From an uncultured Lachnospiraceae bacterium (lineage in GTDB: Bacteria; Bacillota; Clostridia; Lachnospirales; Lachnospiraceae): a stretch of 64,000 nucleotides of DNA. Shown piece by piece: positions 38,138 through 46,540 of this stretch (positions within the stretch are counted from its first letter, which is position 1; each line of letters begins with the position of its first letter). The stretch spans positions 43,654-107,653 of the forward strand of contig CAMWTP010000007.1 of assembly GCA_947177165.1 (NCBI GenBank), written 5' to 3'. A program made the translations under genes and the position numbers. The notes under the pieces are model-generated. The model searched no databases. It worked only from the letters and a program-made list of their open reading frames with translations, and was not told the origin of the DNA.

Positions 38138-41077
38138 TTACTCTACAAAATATTGATAAATATCATCCCTGACACTATACGCGAGCTGCAGCTGAAAGTT
38201 CATAATCGGAAGCTTCTTCCCATCATCATTGCTGATTTCTGTCTGTTTCCAACGAATCGGTTCTGCCAGCCCCATATAATAAAAGTCGCTGCCTTCGCCA
38301 TCGCTCTTCTTGATGAACAGCAATATCTTCAGTCCATTTTCTTTGTAATGAATCAATTTCTGTGTCTCATCACTGTCAAGTGAGACACGGCTTCTTGTCA
38401 TCCAGCTAAACAGATTGTTCGCAAGAAAAACATCCTCATATTTTGTACTGCTGGCAATATTGTCCTTCTTTTCATATGTGACGAATATAGGGCAGCTTCC
38501 GTTTTTAATCTTATATCCATACACAGTAGAACTGTCGTCGCGCTCCCAATTTAAAATGCGGCATACATCTTTTCTCGAGTATTTTTGATAAAGAGCCAGT
38601 CCCATTTCATCTTGATTTTCAGAATAGATATCGCGGTACCTGCATAGCCCTAATTGAATCAAATCGCTGAGCTGCTGATAAATCGGCAGCTGCTTAACTC
38701 CTTGGTTATAAGAGTACAATCTTGAATATGTACGACTTGGACTATATTCCACAATGTTGATATCCGCATACTTCTTCTTTTCACTCTGCGTATTCATGAA
38801 TCCACCACTAAGTACATTCAGAGATGACTCATAGGATTCCTCAGAAAAGTCTTTATGATATTCCTCTCTTAGAAATGCTTCTATCTCCTCTTTGCGAAGC
38901 TCGCCATAATCCAAAAACTGCTTCAACATCAAAAGCTCATAGATTCGCTTTCCACTTGCTACATTCTGCGAAAGAAACTCCAACGTTACATTCTCATTCT
39001 CCGTAAGCTGTATTTGATACTCTTTATCTGCTATTTGCAGGAATGCATGGTACGTCCCTGCATAGTTTATAAATAACAGCGGATCAATCTCTCCATAATC
39101 ATAAAAATCAATCATAGAAGGGATTTTTCCAAGTTTATCTTTCAGCAGCGTATATTTCTCTATCAACATTTTTCTCGGCGTTGATAGTCTGTCAATCGCC
39201 GCGTAAATCTTACTTTTGCTAATTTCGTCAAAATGAATGGTAGAGCTCCCCGGAATCACCCGGCTTCCCTCCATGACATATCTTCGTATCGTATCCTTGT
39301 TGTAGCTTCTGTCACCAGACAATGCAATTGGTATCATAAAGTTATTTTTGTAATTTCCTATAAAATCCAATATAACAACGTATTCTTTTCCATCCGCTTT
39401 GCGGAGACCACGTCCCAACTGCTGAACAAATACAATGGGCGACTGTGTCGGTCGAAGCATAATGACCTGATTGATTTCAACCACGTCAACACCCTCTGAA
39501 AAAATATCAACAGATAATATATAATCCAGTACATTTTCACATTCATCTCCCGCAAGCCTCTCAATCGCATCTGCTCTCACTTCCTCTGAATCTTCTCCGC
39601 TAAGTACCATCGTCCGCCAGCCTCTTTGATTAAACTTTGCTGACAATTCTTTGGCCTCATCTATGCGGCTGCAAAATATCAATCCTTTCACGCGCTCCCC
39701 GCTATACCCATAATAATCCGCCTGATTCATCACATAGCTTACCCGTTCATCAGAAGTCAGATACCGGAAATTTTCAAGTCGTTCTTCCTTGGAGTTTCCA
39801 GTATCAGATATCATCTGCAAATCTGTAATCCCAAAATAGTGAAACGGACAGAGCAGATCTTCTTCCATTGCCTGCTGCAGTCTAATCTCGTATACAATAT
39901 TGTGGTCGAAAATCTCATAGATATTTCTTCCATCTATATTGTCATCCCTCTTGTCAGGTGTTGCGGTCATACCCAGCCAAAAATCAGGCTCAAAATAATT
40001 CATTATCTTTTGATAACTATTTGCAGAACTGTGGTGTGCTTCATCAATGATAATCGCGTCAAAGTGTTTTTTGTCAAATCGGTGAAGATTCTCCGATTTA
40101 CTCATCGTCTGCATTGTCGCAAAGATATAATCCTTATCGTACTGCTCATATTTACCTGTTACCAGTCCCATAGAAAACACTTGATTAAAAACCTTCTGGA
40201 AAGATAACAACGCCTGTTTTGCAATCTGATTTCTATGTACCAGAAACAGCACCTTGCGAAATCCCAGCTCGCGCATGGCAAACGCAGAGGCATAGGTTTT
40301 ACCTGTTCCCGTGGAGCTGATCAAAAGCGCCTTTTCTGCATTCTTTGCTCTCACCTTTTGAACATTTTCAATGAAAGCAACCTGCATCTTGTTGGGCTTT
40401 AGTGTGTAAGCATCCATTTGGACTATTTGTTCTCTTTTCGCTGTCCGCTGCTGTTCTTTCACAATTTTATATTGTGTGGTATATTCCCCTATAAAATCAC
40501 GATAAAGCTTCGAACTGTCATCATTCCACAACGCTTTGAACTCGGTGAGAATATTTCTTGTCATTTCGCCGTCTTCGGTTGAAACAATCTTCGTATTCCA
40601 CTCGCGATTTTTTGTAATTGCGTTTAATGTCATGTTAGAGCTGCCAATGATAATGCGATAGATTTCTTCTCTTCTAAAAATATATCCTTTTGTATGAAAT
40701 CCGCCTGTCTCAGAATTTGTGCAGAACATTCGCAGCTCAATATTATTCAATGATGCCAATTTGCTTAATGCTGCCGGTTCACTAAACATCAAATAATCGG
40801 TCGTCAGAATTTTGCCTGGAATATTTCTTTGTTCTAATTCTTTCAACGTCTGCAAAAGAGGCGTGATGCCACTCATTGTGATAAATGCAACGCTGATTAT
40901 AAATTCTTCACATTGTGCCAACTCCTGCTCAATTGAAACCAGCACTTTCTTTCCCTGCTTATAATCATTCGATACGAATTCCGGTTTATATGCAAGGTTT
41001 GAGTTATAGGTACTGTCAATGAATGCGGTGTACAATCCCTTTTGTAAATTATCAATATTGCTTTGTATTGTATCCAT
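38138..41077 (-). CDS. PLD nuclease-SF2 helicase fusion (DUF3427-type)
   Basis: A 979-residue multidomain protein. A phospholipase-D-like domain (about 40-190) has the half-site His128-x-Lys130 (FHTKGYIF) and GSSNMT (145-150). An SF2 helicase follows with Walker A SSTGTGKT (254-261), DEAHH (345-349), MTATP, and the C-terminal RecA lobe ending QQLGRGLRKADGK. The last ~330 residues match the DUF3427 region of such helicases. These proteins resemble restriction helicases that pair DNA translocation with cleavage. It is the last gene of the five-gene methyltransferase operon, after AGGAG. Likely the DNA-processing effector; activity is inferred. Confidence 0.87.
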   Translation of the reverse strand: MDTIQSNIDNLQKGLYTAFIDSTYNSNLAYKPEFVSNDYKQGKKVLVSIEQELAQCEEFIISVAFITMSGITPLLQTLKELEQRNIPGKILTTDYLMFSEPAALSKLASLNNIELRMFCTNSETGGFHTKGYIFRREEIYRIIIGSSNMTLNAITKNREWNTKIVSTEDGEMTRNILTEFKALWNDDSSKLYRDFIGEYTTQYKIVKEQQRTAKREQIVQMDAYTLKPNKMQVAFIENVQKVRAKNAEKALLISSTGTGKTYASAFAMRELGFRKVLFLVHRNQIAKQALLSFQKVFNQVFSMGLVTGKYEQYDKDYIFATMQTMSKSENLHRFDKKHFDAIIIDEAHHSSANSYQKIMNYFEPDFWLGMTATPDKRDDNIDGRNIYEIFDHNIVYEIRLQQAMEEDLLCPFHYFGITDLQMISDTGNSKEERLENFRYLTSDERVSYVMNQADYYGYSGERVKGLIFCSRIDEAKELSAKFNQRGWRTMVLSGEDSEEVRADAIERLAGDECENVLDYILSVDIFSEGVDVVEINQVIMLRPTQSPIVFVQQLGRGLRKADGKEYVVILDFIGNYKNNFMIPIALSGDRSYNKDTIRRYVMEGSRVIPGSSTIHFDEISKSKIYAAIDRLSTPRKMLIEKYTLLKDKLGKIPSMIDFYDYGEIDPLLFINYAGTYHAFLQIADKEYQIQLTENENVTLEFLSQNVASGKRIYELLMLKQFLDYGELRKEEIEAFLREEYHKDFSEESYESSLNVLSGGFMNTQSEKKKYADINIVEYSPSRTYSRLYSYNQGVKQLPIYQQLSDLIQLGLCRYRDIYSENQDEMGLALYQKYSRKDVCRILNWERDDSSTVYGYKIKNGSCPIFVTYEKKDNIASSTKYEDVFLANNLFSWMTRSRVSLDSDETQKLIHYKENGLKILLFIKKSDGEGSDFYYMGLAEPIRWKQTEISNDDGKKLPIMNFQLQLAYSVRDDIYQYFVE

Positions 41078-41156
41078 ATTTTCTCCTATTATAGTCTAAA
41101 AAAGGGTAGACATATTTACTCTACCCAATAATCATGACTTTCCTGTGTCCTCAGTC

Positions 41157-41747
41157 TTACTCTTTGTTATCAAATAATATCTCCTGAAACCTTTGTACCG
41201 CAATCGAAAACTCTATGTATTGTTGAGCTTCTTTCGAAGATAACATTTTAATTTTTTCTTCAAGCTGATGTCTCTTTTCGATAAGTAACATCGCTCTATA
41301 TATCTCTTTCATAGGTCTTTTATCAAACTCAAACCCAATCTCGACCATATATTTCCCAGCATCTGTTATACCAATAATATTCCCTTCCTCATCCCTCATA
41401 AGATTTTTATCATACTCTTCTGTGGCAGGATCCACAAACCCTTTCCCATCTATAAATTGAACATTCTTATCTTCCGATGGCCATTTTCCTGACTTTTTCC
41501 GGTTACACTCATAACAGGAATAGACTAAATTTGAATAGTCGTCTTCTTTTTCAGGCGCTAATCTTTGCGGTATAAAATGATCGATTTCAAATGAATTCTT
41601 TGTTACCAGTTCACTTTTCCCACAATAGCCACAAATTCTTCCAAAATCTTGTCGCAGACTTTCCCTATATTTTCCATATGGTTTCATCTGATCCATATGC
41701 GATTTTCTTGAAATTCTTATATTCCCATGAACCCTGTTCAAACGCAT
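41157..41747 (-). CDS. HNH endonuclease
   Basis: A 196-residue HNH nuclease. The zinc pairs are Cys39-x2-Cys42 (ICGYCGK) and Cys78-x2-Cys81 (YSCYECNRKK), framing the HNH core with Asp56-His57 (EIDHFIP). The C-terminal half (about 110-196) is helical. It starts 5 bp after the receiver gene stop, so translation is probably coupled; AAGGAG lies very close to the first ATG. Within the methyltransferase operon it is the second candidate nuclease. Confidence 0.87.
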   Translation of the reverse strand: MRLNRVHGNIRISRKSHMDQMKPYGKYRESLRQDFGRICGYCGKSELVTKNSFEIDHFIPQRLAPEKEDDYSNLVYSCYECNRKKSGKWPSEDKNVQFIDGKGFVDPATEEYDKNLMRDEEGNIIGITDAGKYMVEIGFEFDKRPMKEIYRAMLLIEKRHQLEEKIKMLSSKEAQQYIEFSIAVQRFQEILFDNKE

Positions 41748-41752
41748 TCTCC

Positions 41753-42364
41753 TTAGTTACTTTTTAATAATTCATCAAGCTTCTCTAACACATCATCTAA
41801 AATGGTACTTATCCTGGTAGTTAAAAGCTCAGATGAAATATCATCCACTTCTCCGTATGCTCTCAATATCCGAAATACTGTTAATAATTCTTCCTCCTCC
41901 GCTGATGTAATACTTCCGTCCACTTTTTTCTGGTATAGTCTTTTATAATTCATCTTATATTTTGCAATATTATTCTTAAACACCTCGGTAGACTGTTTTA
42001 TAATGTCACAAAACTGTTCAAACGCTTCCCCAGCCTTATCCATATTACTTCTATCGAAAATGCAATTCCTGACAACTTTATTCTCATTCACAGACGAATC
42101 CGTATAGCTCGTTAAAATCATACATGGTAATCCTGGCAGTTCATCATTGAGATATGAAAACAGCTCTGTCCCGACAAAATTGTATTTTTCACCTAATTGA
42201 TAGTCAATCATCATACATTCAATTCGTTCTTTTACAATCCACTGTTTAATGTGTTCCATATCACCCTCTGGTGCTATTTTTAACTCAATATCCCGCCTCG
42301 ATAGACGCTTTATATAATCAGACAGCATATCGATATCATCATCTATATATCCAATTGTATACAT
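41753..42364 (-). CDS. Response-regulator receiver-domain protein of defence operon
   Basis: ATG 42364 follows GGAGG by 7 bp (a GTG just upstream is less likely). The N-terminal ~115 residues form a CheY-like receiver: acidic triad Asp8-Asp10, phosphoacceptor Asp54 (MMIDYQLG) and Thr85 (ILTSYTD). The conserved lysine of beta-5 appears to be Arg (IFDRSN). The C-terminal ~90 residues are helical with no DNA-binding domain I can recognise, so it probably signals through protein contacts. The adjacent upstream gene encodes a protein with a histidine-kinase-like C-terminus, its likely partner. Confidence 0.83.
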   Translation of the reverse strand: MYTIGYIDDDIDMLSDYIKRLSRRDIELKIAPEGDMEHIKQWIVKERIECMMIDYQLGEKYNFVGTELFSYLNDELPGLPCMILTSYTDSSVNENKVVRNCIFDRSNMDKAGEAFEQFCDIIKQSTEVFKNNIAKYKMNYKRLYQKKVDGSITSAEEEELLTVFRILRAYGEVDDISSELLTTRISTILDDVLEKLDELLKSN

Positions 42365-42377
42365 CACAATCCTCCAA

Positions 42378-44660
42378 TCACTTTCTTAATGAGATTGTAG
42401 CATAAAATCCTGATTTTGTCTTTATATTCTTTTCTAAATCAATTTTCCCTCTGTATTCAAGTACAGTATTATTTACGATCCACATACCCATACCAGTTCC
42501 AATCAATTCACCAGCTGCATTTCTCTTACTCGTTTCAAATGCCTGCAATATTTTTTGCGGATTATTCTTATACATATCAATCAGCCCGGCTCCGGTATCT
42601 GCATAATCAATAACTACATAATCCTCATTTTCCGATATATTGATTATTATATCTCTTTTCTCTGTTGTTATTCTCTCAAAAGATGCAACGCTATTTGTCA
42701 CCATATTATTAACAATTGTTTCAATTTCATAAGGAAAACATCTTAGCATAATTTCCTCATTATCAAGATTCGTGAATTGTATTCGAATACTCTTGCTCAC
42801 AAGAGTCTGATTCCATGATTCTGACAATCTTGCAATAATATTTGATACACCGACTTTTCTTCTTTTCCTCTTATCGTTCTTTACAGACTCAATTGTAACC
42901 TGAAACCATGAATTAAAGGCTTCACGGATTTCATTTGCCTGATCAATATATTCGCTGGCTTCTTTCATATCCTGATACTGATCAATTGCCTCCTTAGCCA
43001 TAGCGATCTTCATGTTCAACTTATGTGTCAATGTTTTAAATTCATGAATATATGTATTGGTAACAATCCCAGTCGTTGCCAGGGCTCTGAGCATTTTCAA
43101 CTCATTTTGCAATTCTGTAATCTGTTCCTCTTTCGCCTCGATTACCTTTTGTGCATCAATGGGATCTATTCTCAAATTTAGCACATTATTTTCATATCTA
43201 TCAGTTTTGGATTCTTCCTCTTCTACCTCTTTCTTTCTTTTCTGTTCGGCTTTCTCGCGTATCTCTTTTTCAATTTGTTCTGTCCGATGGGTCTCATCAT
43301 ACAATATATTCAATTTTCGACATACATATTGTCTGTCCTGCTCCAATAATTCAATCATTCTTAATATGAATTCCTTAAGTAATCGAAATTCATGTGTTTC
43401 AACAATACCTTCTCTATTTGATTGATCTGGTAATGATATATTCATTCTCGAAATAAATATAGAGCCAAACATTTGATCCGCACTGACACGCCAAACGCCT
43501 TTTTCCGTACCAACACCTGCTGGAGATGCATTTTTTCTGCGTGCTAACTGCAGCCAATCATATGATGAAGATTTGGGATCTCCGTAGGGTCTAACCCGAA
43601 AACTATCTCTATATATTTTTAATCCGCCAAATGAATCCCTTACATCCACTCTATTCGAAATATCTTTTTGATAAAATCGTTCTCGATCCCTGTTGGTTGT
43701 CCCAATCTTTGAAAAGTACATAACTCCCCTAAAATATCCAATAGAATTATCTTTTTCAGGCAAAATATCTCTAAAGACGCATTTCTTTTCTATTGGCTTA
43801 CCATGAAAAAATCTCTTTTCTTCTAACAGCCCTGCACATGATAAAACTTCATCCTCCTCACTGCCAAAATCAAATTCCTCTCTCCAAATTTTATAGCACA
43901 CATCCTGTTGTCCTTTATCTTTTCCTACCTCATATTCAATTTTGTAATCATATGAAAATGCATCTATATTACTGAATATTTGGGCATCTTGTATTTTTGT
44001 CTTATTATCAAAACAATATATTTTATATAGATCTTCTAATTCGTATGGAATAAGGCTGGATAAATTTTCACGAATGTTATGAATTAAAATATCATCCCAT
44101 ACCTCATGTAAATTTGACAGCTTAAATATTGTACCATTATTTTCCCACTTCTGATTGATTAATTCGACTACTTCATAATTATTGCAATGACTCATAAACT
44201 GTTCAAATGATATATTCGTACTCTCAATATCTGCTGTTATCTCTGTAATATTCCTATTACCCGTAAAATCAGACCAATCAACCGTCCATATAATGTTTTC
44301 TTTTTTTTCCTTCGTTCCGGTAAGCATTGTACATTTCTCTGCAATTCGATCGAGTGCAAACCTGCCTATACCTTTTGCACCAGTTTGAATCCTTCCTGTC
44401 CCTGTAATATACGTTTTCTTTTTAGAAGATTTTCCAATCGTCATCCAATGTTTTATGATAACATCCTCTGTCATTCCTGTTCCGTTATCAGCAATGTACA
44501 ATACATCTGCAATCTCATCATAATATAAAAGACAAATTGATGCATCAGCATCATATGTATTTTTTATTAACTCTATAACAGCGCCATCCAGTTTAGAAAC
44601 ATTCTCTCTTCCAATTAGCCTTGCCGTATAAGCATCTACATTAAATGCTATTTTTGCCAT
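42378..44660 (-). CDS. Dual GHKL ATPase: MORC/Hsp90-like N-terminus and histidine-kinase-like C-terminus
   Basis: A 760-residue protein with two separate GHKL ATP-binding folds. The first is at the N-terminus: Glu30/Asn34 (N box), Asp58-Gly62 (YIADNGTGM) and glycine-rich GRIQTGAKGIGR (89-100), of the Hsp90/MutL/MORC type. A coiled coil (about 430-520) leads to an H-box-like helix IHEFKTLTHKL with His539. A second HATPase domain follows: Asn652 region (IVNNMVTNS), Asp688-x-Gly690 (DYADTGAGL) and GTGMGMWIV (from 721). The C-terminal half thus looks like a histidine kinase, and a receiver protein is encoded 13 bp downstream. Part of the methyltransferase-HNH-helicase operon. Confidence 0.85.
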   Translation of the reverse strand: MAKIAFNVDAYTARLIGRENVSKLDGAVIELIKNTYDADASICLLYYDEIADVLYIADNGTGMTEDVIIKHWMTIGKSSKKKTYITGTGRIQTGAKGIGRFALDRIAEKCTMLTGTKEKKENIIWTVDWSDFTGNRNITEITADIESTNISFEQFMSHCNNYEVVELINQKWENNGTIFKLSNLHEVWDDILIHNIRENLSSLIPYELEDLYKIYCFDNKTKIQDAQIFSNIDAFSYDYKIEYEVGKDKGQQDVCYKIWREEFDFGSEEDEVLSCAGLLEEKRFFHGKPIEKKCVFRDILPEKDNSIGYFRGVMYFSKIGTTNRDRERFYQKDISNRVDVRDSFGGLKIYRDSFRVRPYGDPKSSSYDWLQLARRKNASPAGVGTEKGVWRVSADQMFGSIFISRMNISLPDQSNREGIVETHEFRLLKEFILRMIELLEQDRQYVCRKLNILYDETHRTEQIEKEIREKAEQKRKKEVEEEESKTDRYENNVLNLRIDPIDAQKVIEAKEEQITELQNELKMLRALATTGIVTNTYIHEFKTLTHKLNMKIAMAKEAIDQYQDMKEASEYIDQANEIREAFNSWFQVTIESVKNDKRKRRKVGVSNIIARLSESWNQTLVSKSIRIQFTNLDNEEIMLRCFPYEIETIVNNMVTNSVASFERITTEKRDIIINISENEDYVVIDYADTGAGLIDMYKNNPQKILQAFETSKRNAAGELIGTGMGMWIVNNTVLEYRGKIDLEKNIKTKSGFYATISLRK

Positions 44661-44675
44661 CGCTTTGTCTCCTTA

Positions 44676-46094
44676 TCAAAATCTATACTCTTTTATATCG
44701 TCAACTGATATTCTATATGAAGTCGGTGTTGTTGGAGTGCCACACGACTTTACATACTCATAAAATTCTTTACTCTGCAAAATATCCTTCGCTTGCTCCA
44801 ATGTCATATCTGAATTGCTTCTACATTTTATAAAATATCCTGCATATGGAATGGAGTCTGCTGATGCACAACAAACCGAAACGTTTTTGGTAATCACCAT
44901 AGGTATAATAAGTTTCTTCCCAAAAACCCTATTAATTGCCTGACTTCTTCCGTATTCAAACCATAATGCACTCTTATCACTTTTTCTATTCATTAACTCA
45001 TCTTTATAAGTTTTAAGGTATTTTGTAGCCATAGGATATGTATTTTCAAATTCATTTTGGCTATAATGCGTTACTCGTTCTTTATCAACTAAATACGGAA
45101 ACAATATCAAAGTATTACTATTCCCGTCTTTTTTGTTCTTATTATAACTTTTCATACTTATTGCGGGATAGACGACTTGTTTCTCTATTGCATGCCCATC
45201 CACATAATAATAGTTATCCTTTTCTTGATAATTTTCTATTAAATATGCCTCATTACAAAGAGTTGCCACACTATTACATACTTCAAAATAATCACCAAAT
45301 TTTTCTTTTCTAATCCCCCCTTCTTCTGTAAAATTCCACTTTCCACTCAATTGGGTACGCAAAAGATTTCGCTTTTGTCTGCTGCTCATCATGTAATACT
45401 GTACAATTTGTCTATTCTTCTTATTTTCCATAAGAAGAATAACGGAAGATGTCAGTACATTTGGAAAGACCTTTATCCCTGTATAATCATATATTCCAAC
45501 AACATAAGGAGAAATATAATCTCTCAGCTTAGTCGCAAATTTGTTTTTTATAACACCATAGGGCAAAATATATACTAATTTCCCATTTTTATTTAGTGCT
45601 TTAATACTTGCCTCTATAAACGCATAGCTATAGTCAAACCGTCCCTCCTTACAGGAAATAAAATTTTCCTGTAAGTATTTTCTTTCATTTTCCCTAAGAT
45701 CGTGGTATGTGATATATGGTGGATTTCCAATAATATAGTCATATGTTTCCCGTGTTTCTTTCAAGAAATCTTTATTATTTATATTCCAAGTTACATCTTG
45801 CAAGCCTAATGATTTAATTAACTCATTCAATCTTTTAACACATATCCCAATTTTATCTGCATCTATCTCATAAGCAACTATGTTATTTTCTATTCCTTCC
45901 ACAATCTGACTGTCATTTTTTCCCTGTTTTCGCGCATCTTTGATATATCTTTGTACTACTTCCAACAATATATTACCTTCACCACATGAATTCTCCAATA
46001 TACGCTTTTCATACAAATTATTCTTATATTTTATAAAATTTAACATTTGCCTTACATACTTTGTTGGTGTTGGAATTTGACAATTATTCGCCAT
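44676..46094 (-). CDS. N6-adenine DNA methyltransferase (Eco57I/TaqI-like)
   Basis: A 472-residue gamma-type DNA methyltransferase. S-adenosylmethionine motif I is ENSCGEGNILLEVV (about 34-47), and catalytic motif IV is GNPPYITY (NPPY). The C-terminal ~230 residues form a TaqI-like target-recognition region. It methylates adenine in a specific site and should protect the host from the operon's nucleases. First long gene of the operon; GAGAAGG precedes the ATG. The gene is clearly AT-richer than the carbohydrate and Wadjet genes, consistent with transfer. Confidence 0.88.
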   Translation of the reverse strand: MANNCQIPTPTKYVRQMLNFIKYKNNLYEKRILENSCGEGNILLEVVQRYIKDARKQGKNDSQIVEGIENNIVAYEIDADKIGICVKRLNELIKSLGLQDVTWNINNKDFLKETRETYDYIIGNPPYITYHDLRENERKYLQENFISCKEGRFDYSYAFIEASIKALNKNGKLVYILPYGVIKNKFATKLRDYISPYVVGIYDYTGIKVFPNVLTSSVILLMENKKNRQIVQYYMMSSRQKRNLLRTQLSGKWNFTEEGGIRKEKFGDYFEVCNSVATLCNEAYLIENYQEKDNYYYVDGHAIEKQVVYPAISMKSYNKNKKDGNSNTLILFPYLVDKERVTHYSQNEFENTYPMATKYLKTYKDELMNRKSDKSALWFEYGRSQAINRVFGKKLIIPMVITKNVSVCCASADSIPYAGYFIKCRSNSDMTLEQAKDILQSKEFYEYVKSCGTPTTPTSYRISVDDIKEYRF

Positions 46095-46540
46095 TTTTTA
46101 CCTTCTCTGTTTTATATCACTATCTAAATATATCCTTAACTGTTTTAACTCAAGCTCATCTCCACAAACAGCACGTACCGATTCTTTAGAAAAACCAAAC
46201 CTCTGAAAACTGTTTCTGTATTTTCCGATTTTCAAAACCATAATACTACTTATATTCATTTATAGTCAATATCCTACTCAAATTGTCCATATTCAAACTA
46301 AGAAACTGGTTGCTGTTCACGCACATCTGATTTGGCACAATTTTATGCATTGAAGGCGTTAACAGCAACAATTTATGCACACAAATTGATAAAAGGAAAA
46401 AGCTAACGCTTTTGTCAATTTGGCACATGATTTTCACTACATATGTGGACGTCTGAACAGAAACTAGTTACTTTTCAGAAAAAAAGTCATATTTCGACAC
46501 ACTACACTATTTGTTATTTCGATTTCATAATGGCTACATT
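46095..46540. promoter_or_regulatory. Regulatory gap upstream of methyltransferase operon, with inverted repeats
   Basis: This 446-bp gap holds the operon promoter (TTGACT 46264-46269, 18-bp spacer, TATTAT 46240-46245, minus strand). Further upstream are two inverted repeats: 14-bp arms at 46382-46395 and 46409-46422 with one mismatch, and 9-bp arms GTTGCTGTT / AACAGCAAC at 46309-46317 and 46361-46369. They may be operator sites or ends of a small element. The leader downstream of the promoter has a 47-codon frame I do not accept as a gene. Confidence 0.5.

Noticed and set aside
46098..46241. 47-codon small gene upstream of the methyltransferase
   Set aside because: Its ATG overlaps the -10 box of the best promoter and it lacks a ribosome site, so it is unlikely to be translated from there.
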